Shown: positions 17,687 through 26,042 of the stretch, piece after piece
Layout: every line of letters begins with the position of its first letter
How positions within the stretch are numbered: position 1 is the stretch's first letter
From: Verrucomicrobiales bacterium
GTDB taxonomy: Bacteria > Verrucomicrobiota > Verrucomicrobiia > Limisphaerales > UBA9464
Length of the DNA stretch: 64,000 nucleotides
Direction of reading: 5' to 3'
Assembly (NCBI GenBank): GCA_027488845.1
Contig: JAIYBC010000057.1
Coordinates: 62,001-126,000, forward strand
The notes under the pieces: model-generated
Seen by the model: only the letters and a program-made list of their open reading frames with translations
Database searches by the model: none
What the model was told of the DNA's origin: nothing
Translations under genes and position numbers: made by a program

Positions 17687-19981
17687 TCAGGGGATCACCG
17701 GCTGCACCCAGGCCTGCTCCGGTTCGCCCTTCTCGACGGGGTTCGACATCGGACGGGATGAGACGACGTGGGCGCGGACATAGAGTTCGTCCCCGCGGAA
17801 CCGGTACACGGCCTCCGTTCCGGCCACTTCCGCGAGGATCTCGCCGATGGCGGGGTCGTACCGACGGGTGACCCGGGAGGGATCGATCTTGGGACCGGTC
17901 ACCGGCTTCGATTCCCTCGCAAATCCACGACGGGTTCCGATGAAGCGGGTCCGGTAGGTCACCCCGGGTGCCGCCTGGATGCGGATTCGCAGGCGGTCGC
18001 CCTCGCGCCGGACGTCGGCCAGTTCCACGCCGGACGTCGAGTAGAAGTCCCCGCGTTCCATGGCCTCGACCAGCGTCTCGGGGGTCAGGTCCGTCGCCCG
18101 CACCTGGATCCAGCCGCGGCCCGCGTTGCTCTTGTCCCGCCCGGTCTTGTGGTAGGCGTGGGAGTCGTCGACGGCCAAGCCGTACATCGGCGGCAGGTGG
18201 AACTCGCCGAGGCGCCAGGCGAGCAGGATGTCCCAGACCCGCTCCATGCCGGCGTGGTTCGTGTCGCCCAGGTTGTGGACCGAGGGATGGCCGTTGTAGA
18301 CCTCGAAGAACGGGGTGCCCTCCAGCCTCATGAGGTCCTCGGCCGTGATGCCCCAGCCGAAGTTCGGGTGGTTGATGTGGGTGAACATGGGCTGGCCGGT
18401 CTTTCCCCGTTGGATGCGGACGGCGTCGACCACCCGTTGCATCACGTCGAGCACGTTGCTTCCGCCCTTCGGTTCTACGGGTTCACGGAGGTTGATGCCG
18501 TTGATGTGCACCGGCGCGGTGCGGTGGCCGCCCGTGATCTCCTCGGATGGAATCATCAGGAAACGCCCCGGCTCCTCCAGCAGCGGTCGGAACTCGGCCA
18601 AGGGCTTCAGCCGTACCTGGGACTGGGCGCCGATCCGGCGCTCCTCGACCCGCCGGCCGAACGCCTTCCGGTACTTCGCTAGGGCCTCCACGTCGGTCTT
18701 GTTCGTCTTGACCGGGATCCACCGCTGGCCTTCGGGGAAGAGGTTGTGTTCCGTCAGCCCAAGGAAGTGGTAGCCGTGATCCTTGTACCACAGGGAGACC
18801 ATCTCCGGGAAGTCGTCGCCGTCGCTCCAAAGGGTGTGGGTGTGGACGTTGCCCTTCCACCAGCGCTCCTCGGGATCGGCGACGTATTCGGCTCCGCCAA
18901 CGGGACTGCCCGTGACTTCGGCGAGACGGGAGAAGAAGGCCTTCTTGCGGTCGCTGCGGACTCCCCAGTCCACGGGCGGATTCTGGAAGCCCTCCGACGC
19001 CCCTTCGCCTTTGCGGCGGTAGTCGAAGAAGCCCCAGCCGGCCGACTGCGACAGCGCGGCCGTGAAGTGTGCGTCGGGAAGCCGTTCCCCCGGATGGTCG
19101 TCCTCGTTCACCACGACCGGCATCCGTCGGTAGCCGTCCAGCTTGCGTGCGTTCCGGATCAGTTCGGAGAGCTTCGTCGGATTCTGGATGCCGTTTCCGT
19201 GCAGGAGGAGGAAGTCCGACGCCTTCACCACTTTGGTCGATGGAAGGGTTCCTCCGGAGAAGCTGGTGCCGACAAGGAGTCGAACGGAATCCCGCCGGTT
19301 CCGGTGCACGCGTTCGATCAGTTCGTGGACGCGGTCGGGACGCAGGATCGCGTGGTCGTAGCCGATGTCGCACTCGTTGTTCACCTCCACGAGGACATGG
19401 CGCCAGCCCCGGTCGTGGATCCAGTCCACGGTCTGGTCCACGGCGCGGAGGACGGCGGCCTCGTCGGCGAGGCGCTGGTCTTGCCCGAAGTAGAAGAGTC
19501 CGAGGATGACCACCATGCCCAGGTCGTCCGCCCGCTGGAGGATGCGGTCCAGGCGTTCAAAGGTCGCCGGATCCCGGCTGCCATCCGCCGCGAACGCGCT
19601 GTTGTGCCAGGGTTGTTCCTTCGAGTAGCCCTCGGGCGAGCCGCCCTGGAGGTTGAGGGTGAAGGCGGACAGGCCATGGCGACGCCACTCCGGCATCGCC
19701 TCGACGAACTCCCGGGTGTTGCGATCCGGATCCCAGCGGCCGGTGTCGGGATAGGCCCAACGCGAGACGGTCTCCGGATTGCGGTCGTCGAAGGTGCCTT
19801 GCACGAGGCGTGCGTTCAGCAGCAGTCCCTGGATCTTGTGACCCTGCCAGAAGCGGCCGGCATGGGTTGGAACCCCGTTGATGCGGAACTCGTCGCCCGA
19901 GATCGAGACCGTGGTGCGTCCGGCGTGGACCGACGGGAGCAGCAGGAGCAGCAGTGGAAACCAGCGTGCGAGGCGGCGCAT
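17687..19981 (-). CDS. Secreted glycosidase-like / PHP metallo-hydrolase fusion
   Basis: 764 residues from the ATG at 19981 (MRRLARWFPLLLLLLPSVHA), a clear signal peptide. Residues about 25-370 look like a TIM-barrel glycoside hydrolase of clan A: VNGVPTHAGRFW-like start, VLVEVNNECDIGYDH (Asn-Glu of the acid/base) and PVVVNEDDHPG (candidate nucleophile Glu). From about residue 375 a PHP-like domain starts, with NVHTHTLWSDGDDFPEM, FLGLTEHN, THINHPNFGWGI and DDSHAYHK as metal-binding motifs. Both halves keep their active residues. The fusion suggests cleavage of a phosphorylated or otherwise substituted glycan outside the cytoplasm, but the substrate is unknown. The exact glycosidase family was not identified. 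Confidence 0.75.
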   Translation of the reverse strand: MRRLARWFPLLLLLLPSVHAGRTTVSISGDEFRINGVPTHAGRFWQGHKIQGLLLNARLVQGTFDDRNPETVSRWAYPDTGRWDPDRNTREFVEAMPEWRRHGLSAFTLNLQGGSPEGYSKEQPWHNSAFAADGSRDPATFERLDRILQRADDLGMVVILGLFYFGQDQRLADEAAVLRAVDQTVDWIHDRGWRHVLVEVNNECDIGYDHAILRPDRVHELIERVHRNRRDSVRLLVGTSFSGGTLPSTKVVKASDFLLLHGNGIQNPTKLSELIRNARKLDGYRRMPVVVNEDDHPGERLPDAHFTAALSQSAGWGFFDYRRKGEGASEGFQNPPVDWGVRSDRKKAFFSRLAEVTGSPVGGAEYVADPEERWWKGNVHTHTLWSDGDDFPEMVSLWYKDHGYHFLGLTEHNLFPEGQRWIPVKTNKTDVEALAKYRKAFGRRVEERRIGAQSQVRLKPLAEFRPLLEEPGRFLMIPSEEITGGHRTAPVHINGINLREPVEPKGGSNVLDVMQRVVDAVRIQRGKTGQPMFTHINHPNFGWGITAEDLMRLEGTPFFEVYNGHPSVHNLGDTNHAGMERVWDILLAWRLGEFHLPPMYGLAVDDSHAYHKTGRDKSNAGRGWIQVRATDLTPETLVEAMERGDFYSTSGVELADVRREGDRLRIRIQAAPGVTYRTRFIGTRRGFARESKPVTGPKIDPSRVTRRYDPAIGEILAEVAGTEAVYRFRGDELYVRAHVVSSRPMSNPVEKGEPEQAWVQPVIP

Positions 19982-20112
19982 GGAGGGATCCTCCGGCAAC
20001 GTCGGCGGGGATTCGAGCCCGCACTCCGTTCCCAGCGAAGTCGGCCCCGGTCTTCGACGCGTTCCTTCTCGCGGACTCGAACCGACGATCTCTTCGTCGC
20101 ATGCTCCGGCCC

Positions 20113-20937
20113 ATGGAGACGCATCTGAAGGGGAAGGTGGTGTTGGTCACGGGCGCATCGGGAGGAATCGGGTCCGCCATCGCGAGGCGGTTTGCCGGCG
20201 AGGGGGCCTCGGTGGTGCTGCACTACCGGAACGGAAGGGATCGGGCGGCCAAGCTGGCACAGGAACTCGGCTCCGACACCTTCGCGGTCCGGGCGGAGCT
20301 GACGCGGGAATCCGATGTGAAGCGGCTGTTCGCGAAGTCGGTGGAACGGTTCGGACGGGTCGACACCCTGGTGGTCAACGCGGGCTCTTGGGCCGCCGAA
20401 TCCGCCGACATCGCCGACATCCCTCTCGGGAGATGGCGTCAGACCGTGGACGCCGTCCTGACCTCCGCCTTCCTGTGCCTGCGGGAGTTCGGACGGCTCC
20501 TGCGGAAACAGGGGCGGGGGAACGCGGTGATGATCGCCTCGACCGCCGGAGTCTTCGGGGAAGCCGGACATGCGGACTACGCATCGGCGAAGGCGGCGAT
20601 GGCCTACGGGTTGGTGCGCACGCTCAAGAACGAGTTCGCGCGGCTGGCGCCGCACACCGCGGACTACTGCGGCGGACGGATCAACTGCATCTGTCCGGGC
20701 TGGACGGTGGTTCCACGGAACGCCGCCAAACTGCAGGATGCCAAGGTGGTCCGCCGAGTGACGGCGACCATGGCTTTGCCGCAGATCGGCCGGCCCGACG
20801 ACATGGCCGGGGCGGCGGTGTTCCTCGCCTCGGACACCTTGGCCCGGCACATCACGGGTCAGACGCTGGTGGTGGCCGGAGGGATGGAAGGGCGCGTCCT
20901 GTGGCAGGCAGACGAGGTGGACCCCGCCCTCGCCTGA
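20113..20937 (+). CDS. Short-chain dehydrogenase/reductase
   Basis: 274 residues from the ATG at 20113 (METHLKGKVVLVTGASGG); an ATG at 20101 adds four residues. It is a classical SDR: the NAD(P) loop TGASGGIGSA near residue 15, VVNAGSW (Asn-Ala-Gly), the catalytic Ser in IASTAGVFGE, and the YASAKAAM Tyr-Lys pair. The end has the usual PG of CPGWTVV and GQTLVVAGGM. The substrate cannot be told; its best guess class is 3-oxoacyl or sugar-alcohol reductases. It has a divergent relationship with the glycosidase-PHP gene, sharing a 131-bp upstream gap. Confidence 0.88.
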   Translation: METHLKGKVVLVTGASGGIGSAIARRFAGEGASVVLHYRNGRDRAAKLAQELGSDTFAVRAELTRESDVKRLFAKSVERFGRVDTLVVNAGSWAAESADIADIPLGRWRQTVDAVLTSAFLCLREFGRLLRKQGRGNAVMIASTAGVFGEAGHADYASAKAAMAYGLVRTLKNEFARLAPHTADYCGGRINCICPGWTVVPRNAAKLQDAKVVRRVTATMALPQIGRPDDMAGAAVFLASDTLARHITGQTLVVAGGMEGRVLWQADEVDPALA

Positions 20938-21053
20938 AGTCCGACGTTTCGGAGCCCCTGAGACCCAACCGTAAATCAGATGTCCAGTTGGGGACGTTCC
21001 GGTAGGAAGGACGGATTGGTGACCCGAATGGGCAAAACCGCAGGAGAGGGGAG

Positions 21054-21138
21054 TGGTGCCCGCGACAGGACTTGAACCTGTACGATGTTACTCACTAGAA
21101 CCTGAATCTAGCGCGTCTGCCAATTCCGCCACGCGGGC
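21054..21138 (-). tRNA. tRNA-Leu (CAG)
   Basis: On the minus strand the sequence begins GCCCGCGTGGCGGAATTGGC at 21138. The anticodon stem is CTAGA/TCTAG around the loop TTCAGGT, giving anticodon CAG. A long variable arm follows, then the T arm with GTTCAAGTCC and the acceptor CGCGGGC, an A discriminator, and an encoded CCA at 21054-21056. The class II layout and the G of the D-loop fit leucine. It stands alone. Confidence 0.95.
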
Positions 21139-21365
21139 GGCACCGGACTTGAAAATGTCGGAAGCGGCGCCGGGAACAAGGCTTTTCTGCATCGGATTTC
21201 CATCGGCCGTTCGGATCCGTATCCGTGGTCGGGGCCAAACCGCCCGATTTGGGCCGGTACCGGGCGTCGCCCGACACTCGACTTCCCCGGTCTTCGGATG
21301 CTATCGCTTCCTTTGTTCCACGGTTGAACGCGCATCGCGTCCTCCGGGATCTGACGCCTGTAACC

Positions 21366-22301
21366 ATGAAATTGACCCCTTCCGTCTCGACGGCGATGGC
21401 TCTGGCCGGATTGGCCTGCAGCGTCGCCCTTGCCCAGGCGCCGGCCACGAAGCCGGCGATCACCCCGGTTGCCGTCTCCACCAACGCCCCCGATCCGGGC
21501 GCCGGGAAATTCCAGTCGGACCTCGAGAAGCATTCCTACGCCATGGGCGTGCTCATGGCGGGCGACTTCAAGCGCCAGATTTCCCGCGGCGCCTACGAGC
21601 AGGATCCCGAGGTCGTGATCAAGGCCTTCGCCGAATCCCTGCGTGGGAAGCCGACGCTGATCACGGACGGCGAGGCCAACGTGATCCTGCGCAACTACAG
21701 CACCGAGGTCCGCAAGAAGACCGAGGAGAAGCGGCGAATCGAAGGCGAGAAGGCCAAGGCGGCCGGAGAGGCCTTCTTGGCCGAAAACAGCAAAAAGGCC
21801 GGCGTCCAGGTGACGCCGAGCGGCCTCCAATACGAGGTGGTCAAGGCGGGAACCGGCGCGAAGCCGACGACCAACGACGTGGTCCAGGTCCACTATCGCG
21901 GCACGCTCATCGACGGCACCGAGTTCGACAGCTCCTACACCCGTGGCGAGCCGGCCACCTTCGGCCTGAACCGTGTGATCAAGGGTTGGACGGAGGGCCT
22001 GCAGCTGATGACGGTCGGTTCGAAGTACCGTCTGGTCATCCCCTCGGACCTCGCCTACGGGCAGGCCGGTTCCCCTCCGAAGATCGCCCCGCACTCGACG
22101 CTGGTGTTCGACGTCGAGTTGGTCGGCATCCGGGAGACGCCACAACCGCCCAATCCGGCCGTGACCAGCGACATCATCAAGGTGCCCTCCGCCGACGAGA
22201 TCAAGAAGGGCGCCCAGATCGAGGTCATCAAGGCGAGCGACGCCGAGCGTCTCCAGAAGGAAGCCGAGGCGAGCCGCAAGAGCGCGCCTCCGAAGCAGTG
22301 A
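21366..22301 (+). CDS. FKBP-type peptidyl-prolyl cis-trans isomerase, exported
   Basis: 311 residues from the ATG at 21366 with a signal peptide (MKLTPSVSTAMALAGLACSV...AQA). The N-terminal domain (residues about 40-150) is the dimerisation region of FkpA/Mip-type proteins: DLEKHSYAMGVLMAGDFK and EGEKAKAAGEAFLAENSKK. The FKBP domain runs from about 155 to 260 with PSGLQYEVVKAGTG, HYRGTLIDGTEFDSSYTRG, VIKGWTEGLQLMTVGSKYRL and PHSTLVFDVELVGI, so the active-site aromatic residues are kept. It would help fold proteins in the periplasm. The last 55 residues are a charged tail with no known domain. Confidence 0.92.
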   Translation: MKLTPSVSTAMALAGLACSVALAQAPATKPAITPVAVSTNAPDPGAGKFQSDLEKHSYAMGVLMAGDFKRQISRGAYEQDPEVVIKAFAESLRGKPTLITDGEANVILRNYSTEVRKKTEEKRRIEGEKAKAAGEAFLAENSKKAGVQVTPSGLQYEVVKAGTGAKPTTNDVVQVHYRGTLIDGTEFDSSYTRGEPATFGLNRVIKGWTEGLQLMTVGSKYRLVIPSDLAYGQAGSPPKIAPHSTLVFDVELVGIRETPQPPNPAVTSDIIKVPSADEIKKGAQIEVIKASDAERLQKEAEASRKSAPPKQ

Positions 22302-22345
22302 ATCGCACCACGGCCGCCTGAAGCCGGGCCGACCTTGGTCCAACG

Positions 22346-22384
22346 AACGCCGTTCCACCTGTCGGGTGGGGCGGCGTTTGCCTT
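22346..22384 (+). terminator. Candidate terminator after the FKBP gene
   Basis: AACGCCG (22346-22352) pairs with CGGCGTT (22372-22378), with an inner CCACC/GGTGG pairing, followed by TGCCTTTT on the plus strand. It lies between convergent FKBP and hemB genes. Confidence 0.5.
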
Positions 22385-22417
22385 TTCGGGGCGACCGCCC
22401 ATACGGGGCCGGGGCGG

Positions 22418-23425
22418 TCATCCGGCGAGTTCGGCCGCCATCTCCTTCGCGAAATAGGTCAGGATCCAGTCGGCGCCGGCGCGTCGGATGGCCAACAGGC
22501 TTTCGTTGCGCACCGCGCGGTAGTCGAGCCAGCCGGCCCGGGCCGCGGCGTGGATCTGGGCGTACTCGCCGCTGACCTGGTAGGCGGCCAGGGGAAGGCG
22601 GGTCTCGGTCCTCAAGCGGGCGAGGATGTCGAGGTAGGCGCCAGCCGGTTTGACCATCAGGACGTCGGCGCCTTCCGCCGCGTCGAGAAGGGCGTCCTCG
22701 ATCGCCTGGGAGGGATTGGCCGGATCCAGCTGATAGCCGCGCTTGTCGAGGGACCGGGTGCCTGCGGCCGAGGCGCTGCCCACGGCTTCGCGGAACGGTC
22801 CATAGAGCGCCGAGGCGAACTTCGCGCTGTAGGCGAGGATTCCGGTCGCGTGGAAGCCGGCGGCGTCCAGGGCCCTCCGGATCGCGCCGACGCGGCCGTC
22901 CATCATGTCGCTGGGCGCCACGAAATCGGTTCCGGCCGAAGCCTGCAGGACCGCCTGCCTGCAAAGCACTTCGACCGTGGTGTCGTTCTCGACGTCGGTG
23001 CCGCCGGCGTCCAGCAGTCCGTCATGGCCGTGGGATGTGTAGGGATCGAGGGCCACGTCCGTGAAGAGCACGAGGCCGGGCGCGGCGGACTTCACGGCCC
23101 GGATGGCGCGGAGAACGAGGCCATCGGGATTCAGGGCCTCGCTGCCGGATCGGTCCTTGAGTTCGGAAGGTGTCACCGGGAACAGGGCCACGCCCCGTAT
23201 GCCCAATCGGTGGAGCTCCCGGCATTCGTGTGCGAGGTCGGGGATGGAAAGCCGGTGGACCCCGGGCATAGAACCCACCGGTTCCGGGGCGCCGGTGCCC
23301 TCCTTCACGAAGAGGGGAGCGATCAGTTGGCTGGGAGAAAGGCGGACTTCTCGCGCCATCTCGCGGATGGCGTCGTTCCGTCGCAGGCGTCGCAGGCGGC
23401 GGACCGGTTTCCAGGAGGCTTCCAT
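22418..23425 (-). CDS. hemB: Delta-aminolevulinic acid dehydratase (porphobilinogen synthase)
   Basis: 335 residues from the ATG at 23425 (MEASWKPVRRLRRLRRNDAI). HemB condenses two 5-aminolevulinate molecules into porphobilinogen for heme. The two Schiff-base lysines sit in SAKFASALYGPFREA and LMVKPAGAYLDI, and VAPSDMMDGRVGAIR is the substrate-binding block. The metal site reads ALDPYTSHGHDGLLDAGG, which lacks the cysteines of zinc-dependent HemB, so this is the magnesium-activated or metal-independent class. The gene overlaps no neighbour; the downstream HAD gene ends 75 bp away on the same strand and transcription may run from the HAD gene into hemB. Confidence 0.93.
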   Translation of the reverse strand: MEASWKPVRRLRRLRRNDAIREMAREVRLSPSQLIAPLFVKEGTGAPEPVGSMPGVHRLSIPDLAHECRELHRLGIRGVALFPVTPSELKDRSGSEALNPDGLVLRAIRAVKSAAPGLVLFTDVALDPYTSHGHDGLLDAGGTDVENDTTVEVLCRQAVLQASAGTDFVAPSDMMDGRVGAIRRALDAAGFHATGILAYSAKFASALYGPFREAVGSASAAGTRSLDKRGYQLDPANPSQAIEDALLDAAEGADVLMVKPAGAYLDILARLRTETRLPLAAYQVSGEYAQIHAAARAGWLDYRAVRNESLLAIRRAGADWILTYFAKEMAAELAG

Positions 23426-23499
23426 GGACCGGCATTTTCGCCGATCCGACCGCATGGGACAACCCCTTGCGGCGAAATCACCGAAGCGGGATGACCGGT

Positions 23500-24054
23500 T
23501 CAGGCGCTGGCGAACAGCGGTTCCAGGACCGGGTGCGCATGGAGTTGGACCACCTTGGCGACGGCCGCGGCGAAGGATTCCGTCACGAAGTCGTGGTGGT
23601 CGTTTCCGATCCACGGGGAACGGATCAGGATCGAGGTGCAACCCGCGATCTGGGCGGCCTTTGCATCCTGCCACTTGTCGCTGATGACGAAGGAGTGGTC
23701 GAGGTCGATGCCCCACTTGAAGGCCGCCTCGAGGAAGAGCCCGGGTTGCGGCTTGTAGCAGGGATGGTGCGGGTCGTCGGAGATGCAGGTGAACAGGTCG
23801 TCGACGGGGAGTTGCCGGCGGAGCACGGCATGCATGTGGTCGAGCTCGTTTCGCGACATCAGTCCCTTTGCAGGGGCGGGTTGGACTGTCGTGCCGATGA
23901 TCAGCAGTCCGGCCTTCTTCAATTCCGCCAACAGCGTCTTGGCTTCTGGATTCACCTTGAACTGCTCCAGACGGAGCGGTTGGACCTGATGGCCCTTGGC
24001 GGTTTCGCAGAGGTTGAGGATCCCGTCCCGTTCGATGAAGACAGCGGCTTTCAT
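23500..24054 (-). CDS. HAD-family hydrolase, GmhB/histidinol-phosphatase-like, with altered nucleophile
   Basis: 184 residues from the ATG at 24054. The layout is that of D-glycero-D-manno-heptose 1,7-bisphosphate phosphatase-like HAD enzymes: motif I FIERDGILN near residue 6, motif II IIGTT, a Cys/His zinc-like loop CISDDPHHPCYKP, and motif IV VISDKWQDAKAAQIAG. In motif I the first Asp, which is the phosphorylated nucleophile in the family (usual form FLDRDGVIN), is Glu8; the second Asp (D10) is kept. The codon is GAA, so a single substitution would not explain it without a codon change of the third base. The protein may be inactive or have changed chemistry. Confidence 0.78.
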   Translation of the reverse strand: MKAAVFIERDGILNLCETAKGHQVQPLRLEQFKVNPEAKTLLAELKKAGLLIIGTTVQPAPAKGLMSRNELDHMHAVLRRQLPVDDLFTCISDDPHHPCYKPQPGLFLEAAFKWGIDLDHSFVISDKWQDAKAAQIAGCTSILIRSPWIGNDHHDFVTESFAAAVAKVVQLHAHPVLEPLFASA

Positions 24055-24251
24055 GCGTGCGACTACAGCATCGGCCCTGCCAGCTTTGGGCAAGTGACGC
24101 ATTCCGACGATTCCGTAACGGATTCGAAGACGGTTTGCTGCGGGAACTGCGGACTCGCCATCGGGGGACGGTTCCCGTTGAGTCGCGTCCGGTTACGGGG
24201 CGGCAAAAGGTGCCGTGGTTGCCCGTCTACGCGGATTTCTGCTGACATTCC

Positions 24252-25280
24252 ATGAAGGCGATCCAATTGGAGAAGCCCGGATCTTTCCGGATGATCGAAG
24301 TCGAAACGCCCGGGGATCCCGGACCGGGAGAGGCGTTGGTCCGGGTGCATCAGGTGGGCATCTGCGGCACCGACCTCGGCGGGTACTTGGGCAAGATGCC
24401 CTTTTTCTCGTATCCGCGGATTCCTGGCCACGAGTTGGGCGTCGAGGTGGTGGCCATCGGTGAGGGGGTGACTCAGGTGGCCGTCGGTGACCGGTGCAGC
24501 GTGGAACCCTATCTCAACTGCCAGAAGTGCCACGCGTGCCGTCGGGGACACACCAACTGCTGTCATCACAACCAGACCCTCGGGGTCCATTGCGATGGAG
24601 GGTTGCGGCGGTTCTACACCGTCCCTGCCCGGAAGCTCCACCGCTCCCGGAGCCTTGGTTTCGAACAGTTGGCCCTCGTGGAGACGTTGGCGATCGGCAG
24701 GCATGCGGTCGAGCGGGCGGCGCCGAAGCCCGGCGAGACCGTGCTGGTGGTCGGCGCGGGACCCATCGGGCTCAGCGTGATCGAGTTCGCCAAGCTGAGC
24801 GGGGCGAGGACCGTGGTGATGGACATGAACGCCCATCGGCTTTCGTTTGTCCGGGAAGTGATGGGAGTCCGTGACACGATCCAGGTCCATGGCGACGCCA
24901 CCGACATCGAGGCCTTGGGTGCGGTCACCGGGGGCGACCTGGCGGAATCCGTCATCGATGCCACCGGCTCGAATCGATCCATGAGCCGGGCCCTCGAGTT
25001 CTGCTCGTTCGCGGGCAGACTGGTCTATGTCGGGATCACCCAGGCCGAGCTCTCCTTCCTCCATGCGCCGGTGCTGCACCGGCGGGAGTTGACCCTCCTT
25101 GCCAGCCGGAACGCGTTGCCCTCCGACTTCTCACGGATCATCGAGCACATCGAACAGGATCGCATCGACACGCGTCCGTGGATCACGCACCGGTCGGACT
25201 TCGACGGGATGGCTGCCCGTTTCCCGGACTGGCTCAAGCCGGAGACCGGGGTGATCAAGGCCATGGTCGCGGTCGACTGA
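24252..25280 (+). CDS. Zinc-dependent medium-chain alcohol/polyol dehydrogenase
   Basis: 342 residues. It has the catalytic zinc site (VGICGTDLGGYLG and PGHELGVEV), the structural zinc Cys cluster NCQKCHACRRGHTNCC near residue 90, and the NAD-binding Rossmann motif VVGAGPIGLSVIEFAK. It belongs to the sorbitol/threonine/galactitol-type dehydrogenases; the sugar-related substrate is not resolved. It is divergent from the HAD gene across a 197-bp gap that contains an imperfect palindrome. It is the first plus-strand gene before two rhomboid genes but 31 bp and no obvious operon logic separate them. Confidence 0.88.
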   Translation: MKAIQLEKPGSFRMIEVETPGDPGPGEALVRVHQVGICGTDLGGYLGKMPFFSYPRIPGHELGVEVVAIGEGVTQVAVGDRCSVEPYLNCQKCHACRRGHTNCCHHNQTLGVHCDGGLRRFYTVPARKLHRSRSLGFEQLALVETLAIGRHAVERAAPKPGETVLVVGAGPIGLSVIEFAKLSGARTVVMDMNAHRLSFVREVMGVRDTIQVHGDATDIEALGAVTGGDLAESVIDATGSNRSMSRALEFCSFAGRLVYVGITQAELSFLHAPVLHRRELTLLASRNALPSDFSRIIEHIEQDRIDTRPWITHRSDFDGMAARFPDWLKPETGVIKAMVAVD

Positions 25281-25311
25281 GCCGGGGCACCGAGACACTT
25301 CCGCTGCGAAA

Positions 25312-26010
25312 ATGGTCGGATCCACCCCATCGAAGTCCGCGAAGTCCGATTCAGACCTTCCGCTGGAACGCCATGCGACGGTGGTCCTGATCGCGATGAA
25401 CATCGCGTTCTTCGCCTACGAGCAGTGGCTCTACCGGTCGAATCCCGGCCAGAAGCGGTGGTTCGAGCTGACCCATGCGCTGAGTCTCACCGGGCTGCAG
25501 AAGGGCGCGTGGTGGCAGTTCCTGACATTCCAGTTCCTCCATGGCGGATGGGTGCACCTGATCACCAACCTGCTGCTCCTGCATTCGTTGGGGCCGGTGA
25601 TGGAGACGACGTTGGGCCGCGGACGCTTCCTGCTGCTCTACCTGGTGAGCGGCAGTGTGGGCGGGCTACTCCAGCTGATCGGGGCGTGGACCTCACCTCG
25701 GCTCTTCGGCGCACCGGTGGTGGGCGCCTCGGCGGGTCTGTGCGGCCTGTTGGCCGCGCTGGCGGCGGTGTATTCCGAGGAGCGCCTGAAGCTTCTCCTG
25801 TTCTTCCTGATCCCTTTCGAGATCCGCGCTAAGTTCGTCCTGCTTTTCGCGGCACTCGCCAGTGCCGCCGGGGCCATCTTCGCCTTCGGCAACATCGCGC
25901 ACCTCGCCCATCTCGGCGGACTGGTCGGCGGGCTGTGGTGCATCAACTGGTGGCCGGTCGAGCCGGTTTTGTCCTCGGACCCGCCGGAGGAGACGCGCAA
26001 TCCCCGTTGA
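25312..26010 (+). CDS. Rhomboid-family intramembrane protein (copy 1)
   Basis: 232 residues with about six membrane helices. The rhomboid features are WWQFLTFQFLHGGWVHLITN (the conserved His-x-x-x-Asn at the oxyanion side), VGASAGLCGLL with the catalytic serine in GASAG, and a catalytic His in HLAHLGGLVGGLWC. Rhomboids cleave transmembrane segments; the substrate is unknown. It is followed 32 bp later by a second rhomboid gene, and the two are different enough to be old paralogues. The start at 25312 has a short cytosolic lead before the first helix. Confidence 0.86.
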   Translation: MVGSTPSKSAKSDSDLPLERHATVVLIAMNIAFFAYEQWLYRSNPGQKRWFELTHALSLTGLQKGAWWQFLTFQFLHGGWVHLITNLLLLHSLGPVMETTLGRGRFLLLYLVSGSVGGLLQLIGAWTSPRLFGAPVVGASAGLCGLLAALAAVYSEERLKLLLFFLIPFEIRAKFVLLFAALASAAGAIFAFGNIAHLAHLGGLVGGLWCINWWPVEPVLSSDPPEETRNPR

Positions 26011-26042
26011 ATTCACGGGCACCGGTCCTACCGTCCCAGACG

